Origin: Fulvia fulva | Lineage: Eukaryota; Ascomycota; Dothideomycetes; Mycosphaerellales; Mycosphaerellaceae | NCBI RefSeq assembly: GCF_020509005.1 | Contig: NC_063014.1 | Span: 3,038,001 to 3,102,000, forward strand | DNA length: 64,000 nt | Direction of reading: 5' to 3' | Shown: positions 34,560-46,143 of the stretch, in pieces | How the letters are laid out: each line of letters starts with the position of its first letter | Numbering within the stretch: the first letter of the stretch is position 1 | Program-made: the position numbers and the translations under genes | The notes under the pieces: model-generated | The model's input: the letters and a program-made list of their open reading frames with translations, nothing else | Told to the model about the DNA's origin: nothing | The model's database searches: none

Positions 34560-36279
34560 ATGGCCAAACCGAGCACAGTAGATATGGAATCCGAACAGCA
34601 AGAGCACTCGCGAGAGAATGTCATCGACACGACCTCCAACACCCCCAGCTCCGAGCCTCCTCGATCAAAACCCAGCCTTATCATCTTGACAACAACCCTC
34701 TGCGTCGGCATCTTCCTCCTCTCCCTCGACCGCACCATCATTGCAGTTGTCCGTACTCCAATCCAACCTCAAGACCCGCCTCACTAATCTCAACCAACAG
34801 GCCATACCCCCGATAACAAACACCTTCAACTCCCTCCCCTCGCTCGGCCTCTACATCTCCTCCTACCTAACCACAACCCTCGCCCTACAGCCCCTCTTCG
34901 GCCAGCTCTTCACCCACTTTCCCACGAGACCCACCTACCTCCTCTCGTTCGCCATCTTCGAAGCCGGCTCCCTCCTCTGCGCTCTCGCTCCCACCTCGCC
35001 AGCTCTGATAGCAGGCCGCGCCATAGCGGGCTGTGGCGCTGGAGGGATTCTGGCAGGGAGTTATGTCATCGTTGCGGAGAATGTGCCGATGAGGATCAGG
35101 CCGCTGTATCTAGCGGGTGTGAGTGCGATGTATAGTATTGGAGCTATTGTGGCGCCGTTGGTAGGGGCGGGTTTGACGGAGGGGGTAGGGTGGAGGTGGT
35201 GTTTTTGGATTAACCTGCCGGTTGGGGTGCCTGTTATGGTGATGTTGGGGTTGTTGTTTAGGCCGTCGGGGAGGGTGGAGCGGAGACAAGTGGAGAGAAT
35301 TGCAGTGTTGCAGAGGGTAGCAAAGTTAGATGTGCTCGGAGCTGTGTTGTTACTTGGTGCGGGGGCAATGTTCTTTTATGCCCTCGAGAGGGTGGCCGAT
35401 GGAGAGCGTTGGGGGAGCAAGTTGGTTATTGGGCTCCTGGTTGGTGCTGGTATGACGGTAAGCCTTTTTGCGGGATGGCAGGTGGTCGCTGGTGAGAGCG
35501 CTTCGATGATGCCCCGGTTGCTGAAGCAAAGAACTGTCTTGGCCGCGGGAATCGCGAATGTTGCCATGTACTGGACACTGGTCACGTACATCTACTTCCT
35601 GGTCCTATATTTCCAGGCAATCATGGGAGCTAGCGTCATCGACTCGGCAGTGAACATGTTGCCTTTGGTTGTGACCTGCAGTGTCTTCTCAATTCTGGCC
35701 GGGGTTCTGGTAACTAGCACCGGGTACTTCACACCTCCTGCCATTGCAGGCACTTCGCTGACCTTGATCGGCGCTGGTCTGCTCACGACGCTGGGCGAGC
35801 ATACGATTACGGTGACTTGGGCAGGGTTCCAGATACTTGTTGGTGTTGGCCTGGGACTCAGTCTGCAGCAAGGCATCTTCTCAATGCAAGTCGTCCTCAA
35901 TGCGGCCGACATACCTGCGGGGACCTCACTGCAGACGTTATGTCAAAGTCTCGGAGGCGCAATCGCAGTCAGCGTGGGCAACGTTCTCCTCGCGAGTACG
36001 TTCCACAGCCATGAGAGACAACTGAGAGAGGCTGGAGTTGATGCTAATGAGGTGCTGAGGAGTGGTGCAACCGCGTTCCGCTCTCGTGTGTCGGGGCATG
36101 ATCTAGACGTGCTGTTAAACATGTATGCTGAAGGCCTCCGCAACACCTTCGTGACGAGCGCTGCTGTGGCAGGCGTTGCATTGATAGCGACTTGCCTCAT
36201 GGAAATGCGGAAGGCGGCTGAGACGACTGCAGCCTCCTCGTCGAGAAGCGAAGAAAGGAAGGATACAGTAGGAGACTGA
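34560..36279 (+). CDS. MFS drug:H+ antiporter (DHA2, 14-TMS type)
   Basis: Two exons, 34560-34748 and 34801-36279, 555 residues. The intron (GTCCGT..CACTAAT..ACAG) joins LSLDRTIIAV to AIPPITNTFNSLPSLG, the classical TM1 motif D1 region (LDxTIVxxAxPxI). TM helices follow in regular spacing, with motif A-like GQLFTHFPTRPTYL, AGRAIAGCGAGGILAGSYVI, motif C-like GAIVAPLVGAGLTEGVGWRW and FWINLPVG. Such plasma-membrane proteins export toxicants or metabolites using the proton gradient. Length (about 550) fits 14 TM segments. An in-frame ATG at 34584 has a better purine context and may be the true start. It lies divergently beside the P450 gene, and ends 97 bp from the convergent LEU1 gene. Confidence 0.9.
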
Positions 36280-36375
36280 GGGTGCCATGCGCGAGTGCAA
36301 AAGAGGCTGGGTAGACATTGTCACATATCATCATTACATTTTGATCGCGAGCGGGAGCCATGTGTGTGTCAAGCT

Positions 36376-38749
36376 CTACCACTCAAGCGGTTCCGACTTC
36401 TCCTCGCCGCGATTCGTTTTCGGCACAGGCGCTGCCTCGACCTTGACCGCACCTGTCCTGTGCTTTGACAGGTAGCCAGATCCGTCCAACCACGGTGTCT
36501 CCTCTGTTCGTCTCTTCTCAAACTTGGTGATCTTCTCATCATCTTGCATTGTCAGGCCAATGTCATCTAGGCCGTTGATCAAGCAGTGTCTCCTGAACTC
36601 ATCGACCTCGAACTTGCCAATGACGTTGCCAGATGCGTCCTTGAGCTCGTTGGCTTCGAGATCGACCTCAAGCTCACGACCAGCATTTGCCTCTTCGAAT
36701 GCCGTGTTGAGGACCTTGTCATCCTCAATCTTGAGTGGCAACATGCCGTTCTTGAAGGTGTTGTTGTAGAAGATGTCACCGAAGGAACCAGCGATGATAC
36801 ACTTGATGCCGAAGTCAAGCAGAGCCCATGGCGCGTGCTCTCGAGACGAACCGCATCCGAAGTTGGGTCCACTAACCACAAGAATCTTCGAGTTCGTGTA
36901 CGGCTCTTGGTTGAGGACGAAGTCTGGATTCTTTGAGCCGTCCTCGTTGAAGCGCCAGGCATGGAATAGGCCCTTCGACAGACCGGCACGCTTGATCGTC
37001 TTCAAGAACTGCTTGGGAATGATGGCATCGGTATCGACATTGTTGCGGTCCAGTGGTGCAGCAATGCCCTTGAGCTGTGTAAATTTGGGCATGCCGGCGG
37101 AAGCACCAGATGGTGCCTTCGATTGTGGGTTGTTGTTAGATTCAGGAGCATCCAGGATCTTCTCAAGATCGACGTCCGATTCTGGGTCCTCAACGTGGGC
37201 GTCCACGGTCTTGACAGCAGACTTGGCACTTGGGAGCGCCTGCTCGTAGCCTTCAAGATGCCTCACATCCGCGAGCTTGCCGACGAGGGCTGCAGCTGCG
37301 GCCATAGCTGGCGACATCAAATGCGTCCTGCCACCTGCACCTTGCCTACCCTCGAAGTTACGGTTGCTAGTACTGGCGCATCGTTCACCTGGTGACAGGA
37401 TATCAGGGTTCATGCCCAAACACATCGAGCATCCAGCTTCTCTCCACTCAAAGCCGGCATCTTCGAAGATTCGGTCCAGACCTTCCTGCTCGGCTCGTTG
37501 TTTTACAAGACCAGATCCAGGAACGATCATTGCTCGCTTGAGATTTGGTGCAATCTTCTTACCCTTGACGATGTGTGCTGCAATGCGAAGATCTTCGATA
37601 CGCGAGTTTGTGCAGGAGCCAATGAAGACCTTGTCGAGAGCGATGTCGGTCATGAGAGTGCCAGCCTCCAGTCCCATGTACTGCAAGGCACGTTTGCATG
37701 CGTTCTTCTTGTGCTCGTCCTCGAAGTCGTCTGGTCCTGGCACAACGGCTGTGATGGGTACGACATCTTGTGGCGAGGTACCCCAAGAAACAGTTGGTGC
37801 GATATCCTTTGCGTCAATGATGATCTCGGCATCCCACTTCGCATCGGGATCGCTCTTCAACGCCGACCAGTGCTTGACGGCCTTCTGCCACTCTGGCGAA
37901 TCTGGCTTGGGTGCCAATGGCTTGCCCTTGATGTATTCGAATGTGATCTCGTCAGGTGCAACCATACCAGCTCTTGCACCACCCTCAATACTCATGTTGC
38001 ACATGCTCATTCTTGCCTCCATGCTCAGACTCCGGATAGCTGATCCACAGAACTCGATAACGTGTCCAGTACCACCCGCAGTGCCGATCTGTCCGATCAC
38101 GTAAAGGACGACATCCTTACTGCTGACGCCTGGTGCGAGCTCGCCATTGACCTCCACCTTCATGTTCTTGCTCCGCCTCGTCATAAGAGTCTGTGTGGCC
38201 AGGACGTGCTCCACCTCACTTGTGCCAATGCCAAAAGCGAGAGCACCGAACGCTCCATGTGTGCTAGTGTGTGAGTCACCACACACGACTGTCGTGCCTG
38301 GAAGAGTAAAGCCCTGCTCAGGACCGATGACATGGACGATTCCTTGCCTCTTGTCGCCAAGACCAAAGTATGTAAGCTTAAAGGCCTTGACGTTATCCTC
38401 GAGTGTTTCGCATTGTAATCTGCTGTCGTCCTCTTCCACGAACTGGCTGATGTTCTTGAAATTCTTTCGTGTCGTTGTTGGGACGTTGTGGTCGGTGGTG
38501 GCGAGAGTGCAGTCGGGTCTTCGTACTTGACGTCCCGCATTTCTGAGCCCCTCGAAGGCTTGTGGACTCGTCACCTCGTGGACCAAGTGGCGGTCGATGT
38601 ATAGGATGATGGTGCCATCGGGCTTCTCGTCGACCTGTGACCATGAGTCAGAGAGGTGTATGTCAATTACATGATTGTTGCCAACTTACAATGTGCTGCT
38701 CAAACACTTTGTCGTACAGCGTACTTGGGCCTTTGACTACGCCCGGCAT
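36376..38749 (-). CDS. LEU1: 3-isopropylmalate dehydratase (alpha-IPM isomerase)
   Basis: Two exons in transcript order: 38749-38690 and 38634-36376, 772 residues. The first encodes [20 protein letters not shown]; the 55-nt intron begins GTAAGT; the second opens [20 protein letters not shown]. The N-terminal aconitase (LeuC-like) half has [15 protein letters not shown] and the three [4Fe-4S] ligands: Cys361 in IGSCTNSR, plus Cys422 and Cys425 in [11 protein letters not shown]. The C-terminal swivel (LeuD-like) half has [13 protein letters not shown]. The enzyme isomerises 2- to 3-isopropylmalate, the second step of leucine biosynthesis, in the cytosol. The fused two-domain form is the fungal norm. 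No Leu3-type site was identified by eye upstream. Confidence 0.97.
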
Positions 38750-39198
38750 GCTAGCGGTTTGTGTTTGTTTGTGCTTGTTTGACGTGGAATCTGGATAGGG
38801 ACAATTGGGAGAAGGGGTGTCTGGGAACAGCAGTCTTATAGATTGGTTTGCACAGAAGTAATACAACAGAAGAATGGTCAACAGGCCGGAGGAGCAATTT
38901 GTTCTGCCATTGCATGCTCCGACTTCGGTGGCCAGGTGTGATATATCCCTGCTACAAGGCTAATATGCAATCCACTCACTCTGATTCGGCAGCGGTCGGT
39001 GTGGGGTGCATGGGTCCATGGGTCCATGAATCCATGGGTCCATGGGTGCATGGGTCGGAGTGATGACGATCGGAGGCCGCTATCTACAAACACCACACCA
39101 CACGACAGCAATCACGCATAGCATTTCAACTAGACATCGCCAACTGCTTCTCCTACACATCCATCCTCACAGCAGCAACAACACATCCAACACCCACG
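38750..39198. promoter_or_regulatory. Bidirectional promoter between LEU1 and the M28 aminopeptidase
   Basis: The 449-bp spacer between divergent start codons contains an 8-bp tandem repeat (39009-39056). I looked for a CCGG-N2-CCGG type Leu3 box and saw none with certainty. Confidence 0.45.
39009..39056. repeat. 8-bp tandem repeat, six units (CATGGGTC)
   Basis: Six consecutive octamers: CATGGGTC, CATGGGTC, CATGAATC, CATGGGTC, CATGGGTG, CATGGGTC. Each unit resembles an NcoI-like CCATGG palindrome with its neighbour. It lies about 145 bp upstream of the aminopeptidase start codon. Confidence 0.85.
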
Positions 39199-40450
39199 AT
39201 GAAGTTTCTCACGGGGCTCGTCGCATCGTCAGCGATAGCTTCAGCCATCTCGGTGCCCAGCTGGAACGATCTGGTCAAGACAGTCGAAGGACAGAACCCT
39301 TTTGCTAGTGCAGCGCAGTATCTCATCCAGCTTTCAGAATCCGAGACACGATGGGTTACAGAGGACGAGAAGTGGGAGCTTCGCCGTAACGGCGTCAACT
39401 TCTTCGATGTGACCGACGCAGCACACGACAACACCTTGGCGATGAAGGCGGCAACAGGGCCAACCCCTCAGGTCACGTATCCGAAGAAGCCGGCACAGAA
39501 TGAGACGGTCTCGAGGCTGTTGAAGTTGTTGGATAAGAAGAACATGCGAAAGCATCTTGAGACCTTCACAGGGTTCCACACACGATACTATAAGTCGGAC
39601 TATGGGAGGCAGTCATCGGAGTGGTTGCTGGGTCAGGTCAACGATACGCTGGCCGAGGCTGGTGTTGGTGTTGTGAAGCCGTTCAAGCATCCTTGGGTAA
39701 GCAAGACCTTTGTCAAGGCCATGCCTTGTTACTATGCCCGATATCGCTATGTTGAAACATTTGCTGACTCCTGTCAAGGGCCAAAACAGCATCATCGCAA
39801 CACTACCAGGAAAGTCGGAGAAGGCCATCGTCATCGGCGCGCACCAAGACAGCATCAACCTCTTCCTGCCGTCGATACTGTCTGCCCCAGGAGCTGACGA
39901 CGATGGCTCCGGCACAGTCACAATCCTCGAAGCGTTACGCGTGATCTTGCAAGATAGGGACATTGCTCAAGGCAAGGCAGAGAACACTCTTGAATTCCAC
40001 TGGTACTCCGCCGAAGAGGGAGGTTTGCTAGGATCGCAGGCAATCTTCCAGTCTTACCAAAAGGAGGGTCGTGATGTCAAGGCAATGCTGCAGCAAGACA
40101 TGACCGGCTATACTCATGGCACGGTCGAAGCCGGCGAGCCTGAGAGTGTTGGCGTCATCACCGACTTTGTGGACCCGGGTCTCACCGAGTTCATCAAGCA
40201 GGTCGTCACCACGTACTGCGAGATCCCATACATTGAGACGAAATGCGGATATGCATGCTCGGACCACGCGTCAGCCAGCAAGGCAGGATATCCATCGGCC
40301 TTCGTCATCGAGTCGGACTTCAAATACAGCGACAACAAGATCCACACGACCGAAGACAAGATTGAGTATCTCGACTTCAACCACATGCTGCAGCATGCGC
40401 GCCTGACTCTCGGCCTCGCCTACGAGTTGGCGTTTGCAAAGTTCGACTAG
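39199..40450 (+). CDS. Secreted leucine aminopeptidase (peptidase family M28E)
   Basis: Exons 39199-39696 and 39779-40450, 389 residues. The intron (82 nt, GTAAGC with a GCTGAC branch) splits HPW from [12 protein letters not shown]; removing it restores the family sequence. An N-terminal signal peptide ([16 protein letters not shown]) and a propeptide precede the catalytic domain. Zinc ligands and catalytic residues are visible: His188/Asp190 in GAHQDS, Asp207 in ADDDGSG, Glu245/Glu246 in SAEEGG, and the late His in CSDHASA. It fits the fungal Lap1 group, which removes N-terminal residues, with leucine preferred, from extracellular peptides. It would act with the S53 peptidase at 18.5 kb in external protein use. 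The frame reads intact. Confidence 0.93.
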
Positions 40451-41945
40451 AGCCGATCGAGCTGTATCGAAGAGGTATCTTTAGTGTCTGTATAGTCGTA
40501 CAAACCGTCATTGCGACAATGGCTGGTCGTGCTATGAAAAGCATATCATGCAGTTGGTCACACGAGCATCTCTCCCCAGGTTTCTTCCGACTCCACGGCA
40601 CGATTGCTGGGATATGTGGAGGAGGGTGTGCGGAGAAGCAAGGGGTTCGATATTGACCTGTCAAGCTGAGATCCACGGACCACATGGTCCTGATGATCCG
40701 TGGAGAGGCGGCTCCATGCACGTGTCGCGCACGCTCCGGGTCCGCAGAGAGAAAACGGGCGCGCCTTGTCGATGAGATACGAAGAAGAAACAAATGCACT
40801 ACACATCAGCTTTTGGTAGTCTATCTTGTGCGACAGAGTGGCAATAGTCCTTCTTGTCTGCATGTCTCGGCAGGGGCGAGAGCCTAGAGGTGAGATTTCT
40901 AGCGCTGCAGCTAGAAGACTGCATATCGTTTACGTTGTCCCAACCAAGGGATGCGACTTGTTTGCCGATGCTTCGCTTCTCTGTTTCTGCGGATCCGCAA
41001 TGTGACTTTGCAGGCATTCTCTCCCCAACCTCATCACATTCGCTCGCAACAAGTCGGTTGACGGCCTAACGATGGCTGGTGGTGTGAAGCACCAATGTGG
41101 CCGCCGCAAGGTACAGCTCGAAATACACGACGGCACCCTGCGGTACACGCGGGTACGCGCAGTGTGAGGTCTCACATAGATTTGACAAGATGAGGTAGGA
41201 CTTGTGGCGATCTGAGGTGTACCTGTGCGGAGCGACACAACGATCTGACAGATTCGCAGCAACGAACGACATCAAAAGAGTACGACAACATGAAAACCCC
41301 GTTGAGAAAGAGTGAAGTGCGATGCCTGTTCGGCATCTCCCCGCCGATGTGGTCCGATGTGAAGAAGTCGCAAACCTCTGCAGCCACCGCTGCCTCCCAA
41401 AAGATGCAACTCTTGCCTATGCAGCGTTTGCTCCCGCCTCTTGTATTGGCATACACCAATGCAGGCACGGTTACGATGTCCCCGGCAGACGCATGTGCTG
41501 TGGCTGTCTCGAGCATGTTCTCTGTAGATCACAAACGGCGGGAATGCCTACCTCAAGCGAACACTACCACCTCACGCACCGCTCCTTCTGGTTGACGCAG
41601 GACAAAGACGTCGTGCAGCAACCTACCTCCTCACGGGTGAGGGCTGTCGGGCCTGCGTACATGTAATAGTGATCCACATCCTCGTGGATGCGGCTTGGCT
41701 TTCGCTCTTTCTTGTTGGGACGACAGCGCTTGACCTGCTTCCTGCACTGCACCTTCTCTTCCTGTTCCGGGACCTGCTGCGAGAATCCTTGCAATTCGCC
41801 GAATCACTTCGCCTCTTCCGCACGTGGAGGACACTGGACGACACGCGCTGAGCAATACATAAGAGTGCTCGATCACGACCTGGAGTCGAAATAGCATCAC
41901 ACATTCGCTTCACAAGATTGACCTGGAGTCGCTGCCACCGCCAAC
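40451..41945. other. Intergenic 1.5 kb; possible unresolved minus-strand gene at about 41.2-41.9 kb
   Basis: No gene can be modelled with confidence. On the minus strand, 41794-41640 reads like coding sequence (KVQCRKQVKRCRPNKKERK, then HEDVDHYYMYAGPTALTREE) followed by GTAGGT, a possible donor. Further down, 41516-41260 has an open frame beginning MLETATAHASAGDI. I could not join these into one chain with an ATG, so a small Cys-containing protein is only a possibility. The rest shows nothing. Confidence 0.25.
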
Positions 41946-42935
41946 ATGAAGACCTTCGCCATACTACCGCTTCTCGCTGCGATGAGCTATGCTCTACCAC
42001 AAGACAGCTGCACTACTTACACCATTCAGCTCATCGTCCCGACTACGACTGCAACCTACTCATCGACAGCTGTGGTTACGGAGCACGCGACAACGCCCAT
42101 GGATCTGGGCACTTTCACATACGTCAAGACCATTTCGTCGACGAAGACGCTGGAGACTGTCACGGTCACGACTCACGCTTGCGAACATGCTGATACAGTG
42201 TAAGCTATACTGCGTTGTGCTCAGGCTCCAGCATGCTAACTGATCTTCAGGTCTGCGCCGTACAAGACTGAGACTGTCTATACATCTGATTACGCACAAG
42301 CGCCGTTCACCAAGAGAGACCTTGGTCTCAGTCCGCGCGATGGGTGCACGATCATCGTGACCTCCACCACAACCTTCGGCCAGACACAGACTTGGGTTCC
42401 AGCAGGGGTGACCAGGACCTTCACCGACCATACCGATTTCACCCAGGCCACTGTGACCCGAACGACAACTGGCGGTAAAGCCTATGCCATCGAAACAGAG
42501 ACTGTCACCAAACCGACAAAATGCGCCGACGTCACCGTGAAGCCGACGGAGCCGACAGCGACCGTGACCTTGAACGCAAAGTGCTCACCTTCGGCCATGA
42601 TCAGCGCATACAACAACTTCGGTATCGACTGGCTCAGCGACACACCAGCAGGCGGCGCAACCTACGAGACTACTGCGAGCGACGCATCCGCTTGCTGTCA
42701 GATATGCGCTGAAGCACGGGACTGCGCTGCCAGTGCGTGGGACATTCGGTCTGGCAACTGCAAGCTGGAGTTCCCAATCGAATTCTCGTCCGGCAACCTG
42801 AACTGCGGCCAGGGGCTATTGGGCTACTACAACGCTGGCCCAAACCATCCTATGTCGCCGGGCACGGGTTGGTATGTCGCTGAGATGTGCGGGAATGCGC
42901 AGTTTAGCAACAGCAAGCCAGACGATGGCACGTAA
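41946..42935 (+). CDS. Secreted Thr-rich protein with PAN/apple-like C-terminal domain
   Basis: Exons 41946-42199 and 42251-42935, 312 residues. The intron starts GTAAGC with a GCTAAC branch and joins ADTV to SAPYKTETVYTSD. A signal peptide (MKTFAILPLLAAMSYA, before LPQDS) starts the chain. Two Thr/Val-rich stretches follow (TTTATYSSTAVVTEHATT; VTSTTTFGQTQTW), likely O-glycosylated. The C-terminal 100 residues contain CCQICAEARDCAASAWDI and CKLEFPIEF, spaced like PAN/apple modules that bind carbohydrate or protein. No GPI signal is obvious at the end. Likely an extracellular or wall-associated adhesive protein; binding partner unknown. Confidence 0.82.
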
Positions 42936-43812
42936 TGAAGACCGCTGGAGAGAATGTTCCATTTGTTGATGGGAGTGGATGTGCTGTCACTGCTGCATGA
43001 TGAAGAAGCAAACATGAAATCGATGTAAAGATACTACCCATATGTATAGACTACGAATGATGATCAAATCAAGACATTTCGACAGACTTTCTCGCAAGCC
43101 ACTACGTAGCTCCGCATATGCAGTGGGAAGCATGGTGTTGCCTAACAACAGCAACGTGCCACTGTGTTCGCAGCTGAAGTCGGTGTCATCGCTGCAGTTT
43201 GAATAAGCGGCTTGGGAGGATTCTTTGAGTTCAAGGCATGCCAGGAAACGCCCGGCGGAGACACAAGAAACTTGCTTTGCTTTGCTTATTATTAGGTGGC
43301 GATGCAGCTAAAGAGCTTCATTAGGTTTGATGTGGCTGTGTCGGGTGAGCGAAGATGAGCACAGTCGAGGATCGGGAAGGATTGATGGAAGATGGCAAAG
43401 GCGAGGAATGAGGGCGGAAGACCTGGGAGTGCTACTGTGATGCTCGGGGAGGAGAGATCGACTCAAGTGCGAAAGAGAAAGTGCTCGATCACGAGAATCC
43501 GCGCGGTGAGCGCGTGGTAAGCGAGGCACCCCTGTGTGGCGTTCAGGCGTTTTCCAGATCGACACAACACCCAGCCAGTTATAGCAAGAACAACAGCGTG
43601 GACCTTGGCAACTGGCAAACAAGAAACGTCAAGCATCTCTTATCATCTGTCATTCCGCCTTCACTTTCATACAGTACCTGCTCACGGTAGGGACATGTCT
43701 CTCAGCAGCATCTCATACACTTCCTGCCACCCTGCGACCTACATGTAGCCTCATCCTGTAACGCTCGCTGCCTTGGTTTAGCCGACCACAGACCTCCTAT
43801 ACCTCAGCACGC
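42936..43812. other. Intergenic, 877 bp
   Basis: 3' flank of the PAN-domain gene and upstream region of the cation exchanger gene. Short frames on both strands near 43.3-43.7 kb have no recognisable content. Confidence 0.4.
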
Positions 43813-45465
43813 ATGCCGCGCTCCGACATCATGAGCAGCAAAGAACATCCTCACAATCACAAGATGGGTTGGGGACGACACCAAACGAAAGTCTTCCGAC
43901 GAAAGGATGCTCACCCCGACACTATTGACCACCCCGGAGCTGGCACTGGCGACGCGATCCCGCAACAAGAGAACGAGAAGGGAGCATATCGCGCCAATGG
44001 TAACGGCAACAAGCAGTCCAAGGAGCTGCCAATGTACAACAGAGACGGCCACCGCGTCAACCAGAACGGCGACAAAGTAACAAAAGGCATCCAGCCCGAC
44101 GGCGAAAGTGGACGCAGCTGGTTCCATCCCCTACACTTCTTCAAGATCATCTGGTGCTCCTCCTGCGAACTCAGCAAATGGACGAACCTCCTCTGGCCCT
44201 TCACACTCGCTGCCTTGGCCCTCTACTTCCACTACCCGCAACACCAGCTATGGATCTTCATCTGCGCCTACATAGGAATGGTGCCGTCGGCGAACTTGGT
44301 TGGGTTTGCGGGTCAAGAGCTTGCGCGAAAATTACCGAAAGTCGCTGGTGTTATGCTCGAGACGACTTTTGGATCTATCGTGGAGATCATCTTGTTTACT
44401 GTGCTGATGGTCCAGGGTGGGAACACGAATGTTACTGTTATTCGTGCGGCTATTCTAGGTTCCATCTTGGCTAACCTGCTACTCTGTCTCGGTATGTCCT
44501 GATCTCCATACCGTAGACGCATATGCTGATCTTTAACAGGACTGTGCTTCTTCGTCGGCGGCATCTTCCATCCTCAACAGACATTCCACGAGGCCATCTC
44601 CGAAGTGGGTTCTAACTTGATGCTCGTCGCTGGGATGGCGCTTGTGATACCTACGATCTATTACAACACGCTTTACGGGCGATTCGATGGCGTGAACCCA
44701 CCGAACAATCTGGCCACTTTGGAGTCAGAGGCGCTGAGGATCTCGCGTGCTACCGCAATAATATTGGTGGTAGCATTTGCAGTCTACGTCTTCTTCCAGG
44801 CCCGCAGCCATCACGGCCTGTACGAAGACATCCTCGAGGCCGACGAACAACGAGACCACGACCGACACAAGGACCTCCGCAAAGCAAAGCTCACGCTGAC
44901 GGAGAGCATCGTCGCACTCATGCTGGCTTTGATGTTTGTTAGTTTCATGGCTGTCTTCCTTGTGAAGGAGATTCACTTCATGGTCAATGAGCGGCACATC
45001 TCGGATGCGTTTGTGGGTCTTATCCTCATCCCGGTCGTCGAAAAGGCAGCTGAACACATCACTGCTGTTGACGAAGCCTACGACAACCAGATGAACTTCG
45101 CTCTCAGCCACGTCCTCGGTGCCAGCATTCAGACCGCGCTGCTCAACACACCGATCGTTGTCTTCGTCGGATGGGGTCTCGGGTACGACATGAGTCTCAA
45201 CTTCGAGCTGTTCGATGCTGTGGTACTGATCCTGGCCATCATGGTGGTTGGCAACTTCCTTAGGGACGAGAAGAGTGACTACCTGGAGGGAGCGCTGTGC
45301 GTGTTCGTGTACATCCTGATAGCGGTCACGGCCTGGTATTATCCAAATCCTCTGGAGGAGGGTGGTACGAGTAGTGCAGAGTCGGCTAGTTCTCCTAGTG
45401 GCGAGAGTTCGGCGGCGATAGCGTCGGAGGCTGCACACAGGGTAGTAAAGATGATGATGGCGTGA
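43813..45465 (+). CDS. CAX-type cation/H+ exchanger with non-canonical GN motifs
   Basis: Exons 43813-44491 and 44540-45465, 534 residues. The 48-nt intron (GTATGT..ACAG) joins NLLLCLG to LCFFVGGIF. A polar N-terminal tail of about 130 residues precedes about eleven TM helices in two repeats. The family fold is clear: ETTFGSIVEIILFTVLMV (alpha-1 repeat) and LIPVVEKAAEHITAVDEAYDNQMNFALSHVLGAS (alpha-2). Canonical CAX proteins have GNAVE and GNAAEH here; this one keeps the Glu residues but has GSIVE and VEKAAEH. It therefore belongs to a divergent fungal CAX subgroup. Probably a vacuolar or endomembrane antiporter, but Ca2+ selectivity should not be assumed. An internal Met at 43831 is an alternative start. 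Confidence 0.88.
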
Positions 45466-46143
45466 GCATTGAGTGTGGACATCAGACTGCGACAGATGCG
45501 TGGTTTGTATTTCAGAGGGCTAGCGTGTACTTATTTGCTTGGAATAGGCTAGCAGCGAGCGAGCTGAGCGATGGTGCTGGAGGAGTTCAATGGAAATTGT
45601 GGCTAGAGAGTGAAAATTTTGCAATGGTTCTGCTCATCTGTGCTGTTGAAAAGGTGCCGAGCGACAACTCCTGTTCTCATTTCGAGTCTGAAGCTACACT
45701 CGTGATCGACGGACTCGAGCATCGAATTTACTGAACACAGACAGACATAGACATGCTCTAGAGTCACCTCTTCTACTTGCTGTCCGCTTCAGACGATGTC
45801 AAATAAGCTACCAGAACATATTATCAGTCATTAAAGCACTAAGATGCGCCCGTCCAGATGGCCACGCATGTACCTTACCACCCTACCTTAGTAAGGCACT
45901 TTCAAGCTTGAAACGCCACTTCCCTGCCGATCATGCGCAGGTACGGCGCCACAGTTACGACTCCTCAACTGCACGACCAAAGAACTTCAACACAGGAAAC
46001 ACCATCCACACACTCTTTCAAACAGCGCAAGGCACACCAGAGCACCCAAGCGATTGACGGAACGACAGATATTCTCTTCACCCCCGCTCAACGCCTACCA
46101 TACCAATTCCTGGCCGCGCTCAACGATAATCTCCACGCCCACC
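45466..46143. other. Intergenic, 678 bp
   Basis: 3' flank of the CAX-type gene and promoter of the KRE9/KNH1-like gene. No other gene was recognised. Confidence 0.4.

Noticed and set aside
32542..36279. Secondary metabolite gene cluster
   Set aside because: Only a P450 and a transporter are adjacent; there is no polyketide, peptide or terpene synthase, nor a pathway regulator, in the window.
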